Source of the DNA: Candidatus Woesearchaeota archaeon
GTDB lineage: Archaea; Nanobdellota; Nanobdellia; Woesearchaeales; ARS49
DNA length: 64,000 nucleotides
Reading direction: 5' to 3'
Assembly (NCBI GenBank): GCA_016203225.1
Contig: JACQNC010000014.1
Location: 27,715-91,714, forward strand
Positions within the stretch are counted from its first letter, which is position 1, and each line of letters starts with the position of its first letter. The notes below the pieces were generated by a model. It saw only the letters and a list, made by a program, of their open reading frames with translations, did no database searches and was not told where the DNA came from. The position numbers and the translations under genes are program-made. Shown in pieces: positions 8,821-16,234 of the stretch.

Positions 8821-9309
8821 GTGTCCTGCGGCGGGATGAGCCTGTTGGCCGAGCACGGCGGCTGCGGATGCGTGGCCGGCGTGAACAGGCATGAGGCATA
8901 CAAAGGCAGCGACGGCGCCATCCCTGTCCGGAACTACGCGCGACAGTACCAAGCGCAAGAGACACCCTTGCCTCGGACGCAAGCAAGCCGCTCGTACGGT
9001 ATCGAGCGCGTCTACGTCCCGGTTGTCAATGAAGGTCCGCTTGAACGCATCTACGTCGCGCCTGCAGCGACCCTCCCACTCACGACGCCCCAGCTCGCCG
9101 TCCCAATAATAGCAGCCCCAAGCACGATCGACGTAGTTGCCCAAGAATCAAGAATGCGAGCAACAGACACTGCACAGTACGATCGTCGACAATCCCTCGA
9201 CGAGCTCACGAAGCTCGAAGACGTATACGTCAAGCAGCGCGTGCTGGAGCACAAGATCGCGGAAGCCTGGCGGCGTGAACCATCGGTGATGACGAATGAA
9301 CGAAACTGA
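8821..9309 (+). CDS. Small Cys-rich-N-terminus protein coupled to AAA ATPase
   Basis: 162 residues, unknown family. The GTG start at 8821 is set by a GGAGG 5 nt upstream (8811-8815). The N-terminus has a cysteine cluster (CGG then CGC within about 20 residues) that might bind metal; the middle is Pro/Ala-rich and probably unstructured; the C-terminus is a charged helix (LDELTKLEDVYVKQRVLEHKIAEAW). The last 14 nt overlap the AAA ATPase start, so the two are translationally coupled and probably act together, for instance as adaptor and motor. No function can be assigned from sequence. Confidence 0.65.
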   Translation: MSCGGMSLLAEHGGCGCVAGVNRHEAYKGSDGAIPVRNYARQYQAQETPLPRTQASRSYGIERVYVPVVNEGPLERIYVAPAATLPLTTPQLAVPIIAAPSTIDVVAQESRMRATDTAQYDRRQSLDELTKLEDVYVKQRVLEHKIAEAWRREPSVMTNERN

Positions 9310-10435
9310 CCTGATCAACAACGCAAAGCACTACATCGTGCAAGGCCAGCAGCTCGAGCGCAAGGAGCCTGAAGTGGCGCGCAAATCCTTCCTCGCGGCG
9401 GCGCACATGCTCGTCAACGCGAGCAAATCCACGACAGTGACCGAAAGCAAACAACGCTATGTCGACGTCGCGAACGCGCTGTACTGGCGCGCGCACGCCA
9501 TCGAAGGAAGCGTAGTCGAGGAAGGCAGCTCCGACTCCGAGCCTGACGAACGCATCAAAAGCATGCTCATCGCCAAACCCGGGACGCGGTTCAAGGACAT
9601 CGCAGGACTTTCCGACGTTAAAGACGAGATCAAACTCAAGATCATCGAACCGTTCAAGCACCCGGAGATTTTCAAGAAGTACGGCAAACGCGTCGGGGGC
9701 GGCGTGCTCATGTTCGGGCCACCCGGATGCGGAAAGTCGTTGCTCGCCGAGGCGACAGCCGGCGAGGCCGACGTTGCGTTCTTCAACGTCAAAGCTTCCG
9801 ATCTGAAATCCAAATTCGTCGGAGAGACCGAGCGCAACATCGCGGCGCTGTTCAAAGCGGCTCGCGGTCAACCGAACGGCGCCATCATCTTCTTCGACGA
9901 GTTCGAGGCGCTCGGCGGCGAACGCGGCACGGCCGGCGCGCACGACCGCAACTTCGTGAGCCAGCTTCTCACGGAGATGGACAGCGTCGGCAACAAGGAC
10001 CAGAAGATATTGCTCATCGCGGCCACGAACCTGCCCTGGAACGTCGACCTCGCGCTCAGGCGTGAAGGACGCTTCGGCGTCACGGTGTTCGTCCCTCCGC
10101 CCGACGCGGAAGCGCGCGAGCACATCCTGCAGCTGCACCTGCGCGATAAACCTGCCGCGAAAGACATCGATCTCCACCAGTTGGCTGGACGCACCGACGG
10201 TTTTTCAGGAGCCGACATCAAAGCGTTGTGCGAATCAGCGACAGACATCCCGTTGAAGGAATACCTCGCCACGAAACGCGCGAGGGACATCACGATGGAG
10301 GATTTCAAGACCGCTTTGAGCAAACGCGTCGCCACGACGCAGCCCTGGTTCGGCCTCGCCATCCGGAACCTCAAGCAATGCCCCGACGACGAACTCGCGA
10401 AACAGATACTCGCCCATGCTCCCTCTACTGACTAG
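9296..10435 (+). CDS. Vps4/Cdc48-like AAA ATPase with MIT-like N-terminal domain
   Basis: 379 residues. The first 75 or so are helical and MIT-like (repeated tetratrico-like helices, KHYIVQGQQLERKEPEVARK). A single AAA module follows: Walker A GPPGCGKS, Walker B IIFFDEFEAL, sensor-1 AATNLPW, and arginine-finger region LRREGRFG. One AAA module plus an MIT-like domain is the plan of Vps4/CdvC, which remodels ESCRT-III filaments; no ESCRT-III gene is in this window. The DEFE version of Walker B (usually DEID) keeps the catalytic Glu. Translation is coupled to the preceding Cys protein. Confidence 0.8.
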   Translation: MNETDLINNAKHYIVQGQQLERKEPEVARKSFLAAAHMLVNASKSTTVTESKQRYVDVANALYWRAHAIEGSVVEEGSSDSEPDERIKSMLIAKPGTRFKDIAGLSDVKDEIKLKIIEPFKHPEIFKKYGKRVGGGVLMFGPPGCGKSLLAEATAGEADVAFFNVKASDLKSKFVGETERNIAALFKAARGQPNGAIIFFDEFEALGGERGTAGAHDRNFVSQLLTEMDSVGNKDQKILLIAATNLPWNVDLALRREGRFGVTVFVPPPDAEAREHILQLHLRDKPAAKDIDLHQLAGRTDGFSGADIKALCESATDIPLKEYLATKRARDITMEDFKTALSKRVATTQPWFGLAIRNLKQCPDDELAKQILAHAPSTD

Positions 10436-10475
10436 CTGCTGCACCGCATCCGTTGAACGTCCCAGCACGTCGCAC

Positions 10476-10538
10476 CCCAAGCAGGTTTGTCGCATTTCCA
10501 TCGATTCCGATAATGCAAGAACGTCAATCGTGCCTGGG
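10476..10538 (+). repeat. Hairpin repeat copy 1 (short variant)
   Basis: A 63-bp member of the dispersed family whose ends read CCCAAGCAGGTTTG and CAATCGTGCCTGGG. It starts 41 nt after the AAA ATPase stop. About 8 bp of the middle are missing relative to other copies. Its right end contains the GTG used as start of the radical SAM gene. Confidence 0.8.
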
Positions 10539-11528
10539 CACGTTCAGCAGGGGAAAGCTGACGGAGGGCGACAACTCCAAAGCGCGACATTCCTCGTCAA
10601 GTACGACTGCAACCTGAACTGCAAGTTCTGCCTGAACGATTGGCGCGGGAAGAAGAGGCCGAATGACGAGTTGGCGTTCGAACAGCAGAAACAGGCGTTG
10701 CAGAAATTGAGGGACGCGGGCGTCCGGCACGTCACGTTCACGGGCGGCGAGCCGACATTGCATCCGCGCATCGCAGATCTCATCAGGCACGCGCATTCGC
10801 TCGGCATGACGACGCTGCTGCAGACGAACGGCACGAGGATAACGGACGAATTCCTGCGCGCAGTTCAATCGTTCATCGGCGGCATCCAGGTATCGCTCGA
10901 GGGACTGCGCGACGAGCAGAAGGCGATCAGCCGCGTCGACTGTTTCGACGGCATCGTCGCGAACATGAGGAAGATAAAACAGCACGGCATCAAACTTTTC
11001 ACCAATTTCACGATCACCAAACTCAACAAGCACTGTCTGAAAGACTACCTCGCGCTGCTGGACGACATCGGCGTCGACGTCGCGAGCTTCACGCGACTCT
11101 ATCCCGCAGGAAGAGCGATCGACAACTGGCAGGAACTGGTGATCTCTGGCGAGGAATACGCCGCGTTCTTGCGAGAGCTGAAGGAGATCGAGAAAACATC
11201 AAAAACAAGGATATACCTCGCAGGACCGACCGACACCGCGTTCCTGCTCGATAACGGTCTCGATTTCTCCGCGGCGACGTGCTCGGCAGGCAGGAACGAG
11301 ATCGCCATCAACCCGAACGGAGACATCCTGCCGTGTCCGAGCTGGAACAAGCCGGTCGGAAATATAGTCAAGACGGACGTCAAAGCTGCCTGGGAGCAGG
11401 GTTTTCTCGCAGACCTCGGCGAACAGCATGACGGCACGCAGGGCTGCATGCTCGCGAGGGCCAGGAGCAAGACCGAACTCGAACCACCTGTTGTCGGTGA
11501 GCAAGCTTTAAAAGCAACCAGCCTCTGA
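10530..11528 (+). CDS. Radical SAM protein
   Basis: 332 residues. The iron-sulphur motif CNLNCKFC (CxxxCxxC) is near residue 27, followed by GGEPTLHP (SAM-binding GGE motif) and a TIM-barrel pattern. A C-terminal extension has CSAGRNEIAINPNGDILPCPSW, typical of MoaA/SPASM-like enzymes that bind an extra cluster, although only two or three cysteines are visible. The only sensible start is a GTG at 10530 inside repeat copy 1; an ATG at 10416 would add about 38 residues translated mostly from the repeat. Substrate unknown; no peptide precursor gene is evident next to it. Confidence 0.85.
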   Translation: MPGHVQQGKADGGRQLQSATFLVKYDCNLNCKFCLNDWRGKKRPNDELAFEQQKQALQKLRDAGVRHVTFTGGEPTLHPRIADLIRHAHSLGMTTLLQTNGTRITDEFLRAVQSFIGGIQVSLEGLRDEQKAISRVDCFDGIVANMRKIKQHGIKLFTNFTITKLNKHCLKDYLALLDDIGVDVASFTRLYPAGRAIDNWQELVISGEEYAAFLRELKEIEKTSKTRIYLAGPTDTAFLLDNGLDFSAATCSAGRNEIAINPNGDILPCPSWNKPVGNIVKTDVKAAWEQGFLADLGEQHDGTQGCMLARARSKTELEPPVVGEQALKATSL

Positions 11529-11536
11529 TTTCGCCC

Positions 11537-11968
11537 ATGGAAGTCTGGACCATCGGTCACTCCACGCGGCAATTCGACACTTTCGTCGAAATCCTCCGCA
11601 AACACCGCATCGAGACGGTCGTCGACGTGCGCCACTTCGCGACGAGCATGCGCATGCCGTGGTTCAAGAAGGAATACCTCCAGCTGATGCTGCCGAAGTA
11701 CCGCATCAACTACGTCCACGTGCCGGAGCTCGGCGGCTACCGCAAAGGCGGATTCGCGCCGCACATGAAGACGAAGGACTTCGCGCTCGGCATGCAGCGC
11801 CTCGTCGACACCGCGCTATCCTCGCGGGCGGCCATCATGTGCTCGGAAAGCGTGTTCTCCCGCTGCCATCGCAGATACCTCGCGGACCACCTCGCCCAGG
11901 ACGGTTGGACGGTCAACCACATCTACGATGACAAACGCGTCGAGCGGCACGCGCTCACTTCACGTTGA
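11537..11968 (+). CDS. DUF488 family protein
   Basis: 143 residues with the family hallmarks: N-terminal WTIGHSTR, VVDVRHF, and the conserved MCSE...FSRCHRRYLADHL near the C-terminus. A TATA-like CTTTAAAA at 11506-11513 sits about 27 nt before the ATG, so the gene is leaderless and has its own promoter despite the short gap after the radical SAM gene. DUF488 proteins are small and of unknown role. The 3' end overlaps the convergent gene by 14 nt. Confidence 0.9.
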   Translation: MEVWTIGHSTRQFDTFVEILRKHRIETVVDVRHFATSMRMPWFKKEYLQLMLPKYRINYVHVPELGGYRKGGFAPHMKTKDFALGMQRLVDTALSSRAAIMCSESVFSRCHRRYLADHLAQDGWTVNHIYDDKRVERHALTSR

Positions 11969-12716
11969 GCTCGAACTGCGTGCAGCCATCCGTCCGCGCG
12001 TTCTCGAGATCCTTACGCAACAGGATGAGCCTGCACGCGAGTTTGCCCAGCTCTCGTCGCGTGAGAGGTGTGAACTCGAGAAATTCATCGATTGACATCT
12101 GCCAGCCCGTCCGCACATATCTCAGTCTGAACTCCTTGACAAGATATTCCCTGTTGGGCTCAAGATGGAGAGTTGTCCGGGCGTACGACTGACGTGTGAG
12201 TTCCTGCACGCGAGCATGGAACGCCTGCGTATGGCCCATCACCTTGATGCTCGGCCGCGCCTTCGGGCTCGCACGCATATCCGCCAGGCGCAGCACCGAG
12301 GACTCAAGCTCGCTCCAGTAGTTCTTGATGGTCGCATCATCCCGTGACGCGAGCTGTTCCACGACGTGGGTCGCCAACATCCCGACGTAGGTATTGATCA
12401 AGGCGTGGTTGAGGTCATTCGCGCCCGCAAGCGCGAGCACAGGAATGCCCTTCTTCTCCGCGATCGAAGCAACCGACGCGAGATAGCGCATGCCATTCTC
12501 GGCTTCCTGCACGTTCCTGTACACCAACCCGTGCTCGAGCTCGAAGATGAACAGAAGCGGATCCTCACTGTTGAGAAAGTTGCGCGCATCACCCATCGGC
12601 TGCACCCACGCGCGATAATTCATGCGTTTCAAAAAATCGGTCCAGCGCACTTGGTTCTCCGCGTACGCGAAGACATCGGAGGTGCTGCCTTGTCTCGTCA
12701 CGATGACGTCAAGCAT
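11955..12716 (-). CDS. Hypothetical protein, 253 aa
   Basis: Soluble, mixed alpha/beta, no recognised family. A TATA-like GTAAAAA (minus strand) about 12739-12745 is 23-29 nt upstream of the ATG at 12716. The segment LLFIFELEHGLVYRN followed by KGIPVLALAGANDLNH looks like a Rossmann- or P-loop-like alternation of strands and helices, as in GTPase or Rab-like folds (the 'GIPVLALAGANDL' resembles a guanine-specificity N/TKxD region), but no P-loop is seen, so this is only an observation. Confidence 0.65.
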   Translation of the reverse strand: MLDVIVTRQGSTSDVFAYAENQVRWTDFLKRMNYRAWVQPMGDARNFLNSEDPLLFIFELEHGLVYRNVQEAENGMRYLASVASIAEKKGIPVLALAGANDLNHALINTYVGMLATHVVEQLASRDDATIKNYWSELESSVLRLADMRASPKARPSIKVMGHTQAFHARVQELTRQSYARTTLHLEPNREYLVKEFRLRYVRTGWQMSIDEFLEFTPLTRRELGKLACRLILLRKDLENARTDGCTQFELNVK

Positions 12717-12770
12717 GCATCAGGGGAACAAGCACGGGTTTTTACGCTTTTCGCCGCATTTCCCACAAGC

Positions 12771-12778
12771 TTTAAAAA
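12771..12778 (+). promoter_or_regulatory. TATA box of tRNA-Leu
   Basis: TTTAAAAA begins 37 nt before the first base of the mature tRNA, a normal distance for an archaeal tRNA promoter. Confidence 0.55.
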
Positions 12779-12807
12779 GCGCCCTCCGAACAGTCCGTAC
12801 CGTTTTC

Positions 12808-12890
12808 GCGGAGGTAACGAAGCGGTCAAACGTGCCGGATTCAGGATCCGGTGGCTTAGGCCTTCGCAGGTTCGAATCCTGCCCTCCGCA
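12808..12890 (+). tRNA. tRNA-Leu (CAG anticodon)
   Basis: An 83-nt class II tRNA. The acceptor GCGGAGG (12808-12814) pairs with CCTCCGC (12883-12889), discriminator A at 12890. The anticodon stem CCGGA/TCCGG encloses loop TTCAGGA with CAG at 12842-12844, reading CUG codons. A variable arm (GTGGCTTAGGCCTTC region) and a T arm GCAGG-TTCGAAT-CCTGC follow. No intron, and CCA is not encoded. Confidence 0.97.
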
Positions 12891-12940
12891 TATTTTCCTG
12901 TGCCATAATCTTCATATAGTTGCCCCGTTCTTGGCACGGT

Positions 12941-13258
12941 GTGACCGAACCCCTTGAAACTCTTCTTGAAGGATCGTGCAAGCACCTGCACCAGAACTCG
13001 TCCCGCGTCGGCGAAGAGAGCTGCACGGTCTGGTACGACAAAAAGGGCGTCATTTACGGCGTCGGCGCGGACAAGCCAGTCACGCCTGCGAAACTCACTA
13101 CCGTTCTGCTGAAGTTTGACATCGACCATTTCTGCCCGCGCGCTGCACTTGCGAGCTGGAATGCCGGAAACGCTCACGACAAAGCGCTGGGGATGGTGCT
13201 TGCGCAAATCAAGAAATACCGCGAATCAAAAGGCTACGACCGTAAGACTACTGTTTAA
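12941..13258 (+). CDS. Hypothetical protein, 105 aa
   Basis: A leaderless GTG start at 12941 is set by a TATA-like TTCATATA at 12911-12918. The protein is soluble, with a CTVWYDKKGVIYGVG strand pair and a C-terminal helix rich in Lys. No family recognised. The 3' end overlaps the convergent ligase gene by 11 nt. Confidence 0.6.
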   Translation: MTEPLETLLEGSCKHLHQNSSRVGEESCTVWYDKKGVIYGVGADKPVTPAKLTTVLLKFDIDHFCPRAALASWNAGNAHDKALGMVLAQIKKYRESKGYDRKTTV

Positions 13259-14942
13259 CCATCTTCAGAATCTCTTTGACAGTCGTCGCTTCCTCCGCGG
13301 ACTTGTCGGTGCGCACGCGCAGGAACCTCGGGAACCGCAACGCCAACCCGCCGGCGGCGGTGTGATTCGGCGACTTAGTGATCTCTGCGCCGAGCACTTC
13401 GATCACTAACTTAGGCTCGATCCAGACATCAGGTTTCATGGAATCCTTGACGTCCAAACGCGCTGGCCTGTGGGGAATCCTTAGTTGCATCGCTCTCTTG
13501 TGCATCGACTTCAGTTCAGCATCCGAGAACCCTGACGCGACCTTCGTGAACGTCCCGAAACGGTCCTTCGCAGGATCGTACGCGGCGCACAGGTAGCTGC
13601 TCAGCATGCCGCCGCGCCTGCCGGTGCCGTAGAACGCGCCCACGACCACGAGATCGAACGTGTCGCGCAGCTCTTTCGTGTATTCCGGCTTCCACTTGAT
13701 CCAGCGCCAGCCGCGCGTTCCGGCCTCGTACGCGCCTTTGAGATCCTTGATGACGATGCCCTCGCCGCCGTGCGCCACGACCTTGCTGAACAATTCTTCC
13801 GCGCAATCAGGATCGTTGCAGAGCGTCCTGTTCGCGAGCTTGAGCCACTTGTCAGACCTGACGATCCTTTGCAGCAATGCGTATCTTTTCTCGTATGGAA
13901 TCGCGATCAAAGACTTGCCGTTCAGGAACAGCACGTCGAACGCGAACAGAACGACCGGGATCTTCAGCGCGAACTCCTCTACGCCATACTTCCTCCTGCG
14001 CGACATCAACACCTGGAACTTCAACAGCTTGCCTTTCGCATCGACAGGCATTACCTCGCTGTCGATCACGACTGACTTCGCGCGCAATCCCCTTATCTCC
14101 GCGGCGATGTCGGGGAATTGCGAAGTGATATCCTCCAAGCGTCGTGAGAAAAGCGTGACCTTCGCGCCGTCCTTGTGCGCCTGGATGCGCTCGCCGTCGT
14201 ACTTCTCCTCGACAGCGAAAGGCGTCCCCATCTTTGCAGGTATCTCGGCGAGACGGTCGATCCGTTGACAGAGCATGCTCATTATCGGACGGCCCACCAT
14301 GACGCCAATGCGCTTCACGGCGGGAAGACCCTTCCTCACGAGCGTGCCCGCGATAACGCCGACATCAGGACAGATGTTGTAAGCCTGCTCTAGAACGCGC
14401 TTGTTCTCCCTCTTTCCGGTGAACGCCACCGCCAGAGCGTCGAGCACGGTCTTGTCGGCCACGCCAAGGCGCATGTTCATGAGCACGATCCTGCAAAGAT
14501 ATTTCGCCTCCTTCGGCGACGCATTCCGCAAAAGATTGGCGAGGATTCTGATTTTCGATTCCTGGCTTCCTGCGCCGGACGCCGCCGCGACACGGTGCAA
14601 TTGGCCGAAGACTTCCTTGACGCTCAGCGCTTTCCGGCGCCTGCCGACAAGACGTTCAGCAACGAGTCCCGGATCGCCTGTTTGCTTGAACAGCTTCATG
14701 ACCTGCGCGCGCTCGGTGCCAGACGCTTCCGCGATCGAGCGCAACACCATCCTCCAGCCAAGCCCCAAGTTGACGTCCGCGTAATCCGAAGAGATGTTGC
14801 CGAGCGTCAGGTACGTGACGCGCTCGACCTCATCCTTCGGGATGTTCTTGAAGAACGAAGACAATATCTCGCGAAGCCTGTTCCCGGAGCTCGTCGCCTC
14901 TAGTCCTTCATACAGGTCCGCGAGCCGTCCGAAACTCACCAT
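13248..14942 (-). CDS. lig: ATP-dependent DNA ligase
   Basis: 564 residues, the normal archaeal size. An N-terminal DNA-binding domain of about 210 residues precedes the adenylation domain, with the nucleotidyl-lysine motif EEKYDGERIQAHK near residue 249, then further motifs (SRR, EGIVIKDL, WIKWKPEY) and a C-terminal OB fold. It seals nicks in replication and repair. A TATA-like GTTTTTTAA (minus strand) at 14968-14977 gives a leaderless start at 14942. All motifs look intact. Confidence 0.97.
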   Translation of the reverse strand: MVSFGRLADLYEGLEATSSGNRLREILSSFFKNIPKDEVERVTYLTLGNISSDYADVNLGLGWRMVLRSIAEASGTERAQVMKLFKQTGDPGLVAERLVGRRRKALSVKEVFGQLHRVAAASGAGSQESKIRILANLLRNASPKEAKYLCRIVLMNMRLGVADKTVLDALAVAFTGKRENKRVLEQAYNICPDVGVIAGTLVRKGLPAVKRIGVMVGRPIMSMLCQRIDRLAEIPAKMGTPFAVEEKYDGERIQAHKDGAKVTLFSRRLEDITSQFPDIAAEIRGLRAKSVVIDSEVMPVDAKGKLLKFQVLMSRRRKYGVEEFALKIPVVLFAFDVLFLNGKSLIAIPYEKRYALLQRIVRSDKWLKLANRTLCNDPDCAEELFSKVVAHGGEGIVIKDLKGAYEAGTRGWRWIKWKPEYTKELRDTFDLVVVGAFYGTGRRGGMLSSYLCAAYDPAKDRFGTFTKVASGFSDAELKSMHKRAMQLRIPHRPARLDVKDSMKPDVWIEPKLVIEVLGAEITKSPNHTAAGGLALRFPRFLRVRTDKSAEEATTVKEILKMVKQ

Positions 14943-15014
14943 CTTTCGGTGGACGATTGCGTTGACGCGTTAAAAAACTTGCTCCTAGCATACGTTGCAG
15001 TCCTGCGCTGTGCT

Positions 15015-15087
15015 CCCCAAGCACGATTGACGTGGCTCTATCGCAACCGATTCGAAAGCAGAAATGTAGCTGCCAACCTGCCTGGGG
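15015..15087 (-). repeat. Hairpin repeat copy 2
   Basis: 73 bp, inverted relative to copy 1; ends CCCCAAGCACGATTG and CAACCTGCCTGGGG. It lies 34 nt past the stop codon of the archaeosortase gene (minus strand), in the 178-nt gap with the ligase gene; the rest of the gap shows nothing clear beyond the ligase promoter. Confidence 0.8.
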
Positions 15088-15120
15088 AGTAATGCGGGGA
15101 ACGGGCCGAAGTGCGTATCC

Positions 15121-16050
15121 TTATTTCCTCAGCCAGGGGTATGCGAAGTACATGAAGACGAGGAAGTACGCGACGAAAAGCACCCAGCCGACGTTGGTGT
15201 GGAACAAGGAGAGCGCAAGCGCGGGGCTCACCCTGTCGCCGATGAGCATCAGGATGAAGACGCGGATGATGCTCATCAGGAACATGCCCACCAATCCGAG
15301 AGGGTACAAAAGCAGCAGCTTCCGCTTGTCGAGCTTGTTCCAGTCAAGTAAAGCGATGAAGAGGTACAACCCGGTGAACATTATGAGGCTCTCCACGCCG
15401 GAACAAGGCGCGCCGACGCGCGCCGAGAAATCCCCCACAGTGAACAACGGATCAGTGCCCGGCTTGAACTCCATGGAGTAGGTCATGCCCAACACCCTGA
15501 AGAGGAGCGCGTCGGCCTGCATGATCGCGTTGGAGAAATACATCCATGCGCCGTTCAGCATGAGCGAGAACGAGAAGTACGGCAGTGTCACGCTGAAAGC
15601 CAGCACGAGCTGCCTGAAGAACCGCTGGAAGAACTCCAGCTGGAAAACCGCGAGCGCCAGGAAGAAAAGCCCGAACGTGTACAACAATCCCGTGAACAGC
15701 AGATAATACGTCGGGAAGACGATGCCGAATTGGCCCTGGCCGTACCTGATGACGACGAACAATGAGAGCGTGAGCAGCGACAACCCTGTGAACGCTACCG
15801 CCTGCAGCCAGTTCCAGGAATACGCGATCCCCTGCAAACGCTTCCGGTTGGCGAGCACGAAAACGCCGATCAGGATGAGCGAGAACGCCAACGGATAGAT
15901 CGCGTTGACAGTGAACGCGGGATTCCGCTGTTTCGCGAGATACTGCACCAGCACGGGCACGAGCCCGTAGCCGAGACAGAGGAACAGCACCAGCCGCCAT
16001 GAGAACGACCGCACGCCAGGACGCGCCCACCACTCCTTGAGCGCAGCCAT
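15121..16050 (-). CDS. Archaeosortase/exosortase-like membrane transpeptidase
   Basis: 309 residues, about eight membrane helices. The catalytic set of the exosortase/archaeosortase superfamily is visible: Cys in GAPCSGVESLIMF (about residue 217), Arg in SIIRVFILM (about 263) and His in LFHTNVGWVLF (about 284). Such enzymes cut C-terminal PEF/PGF-type signals and attach the protein to a membrane lipid. The start at 16050 follows GAGGT 5 nt upstream; an ATG at 16068 with a TATA-like element is possible. A PEF-type substrate is encoded at 38807-41323. Subfamily not determined. Confidence 0.88.
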   Translation of the reverse strand: MAALKEWWARPGVRSFSWRLVLFLCLGYGLVPVLVQYLAKQRNPAFTVNAIYPLAFSLILIGVFVLANRKRLQGIAYSWNWLQAVAFTGLSLLTLSLFVVIRYGQGQFGIVFPTYYLLFTGLLYTFGLFFLALAVFQLEFFQRFFRQLVLAFSVTLPYFSFSLMLNGAWMYFSNAIMQADALLFRVLGMTYSMEFKPGTDPLFTVGDFSARVGAPCSGVESLIMFTGLYLFIALLDWNKLDKRKLLLLYPLGLVGMFLMSIIRVFILMLIGDRVSPALALSLFHTNVGWVLFVAYFLVFMYFAYPWLRK

Positions 16051-16149
16051 CACCGACCTCTTTTGCATGCCTGCGCAGAACGCTCCATTCTTTTTAAGCC
16101 TTTGCGAGACATCTCTCACAAACGCATTATATATGCACCGCGCGAAAAC

Positions 16150-16157
16150 TTTATAAA
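16150..16157 (+). promoter_or_regulatory. Promoter of the giant surface protein
   Basis: TTTATAAA; expected start near 16180, giving a leader of about 50 nt. The minus strand of the same 184-nt gap also has TATA-like elements (near 16090-16100 and 16120-16135) that could serve the archaeosortase gene, so this is a divergent promoter region. Confidence 0.45.
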
Positions 16158-16234
16158 CCGACTCGCTTCTGTCCATCACGCTGCTACTGTTGAACATTAT
16201 CCCTTGAGGGGATGGTGAAAAAGGGGGGTTGTGA

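Noticed and set aside
8664..8921. Longer N-terminus of the glycosylase up to 8921
   Set aside because: It would overlap the divergent small gene and the TATA box at 8687; the extra residues look like random translation.
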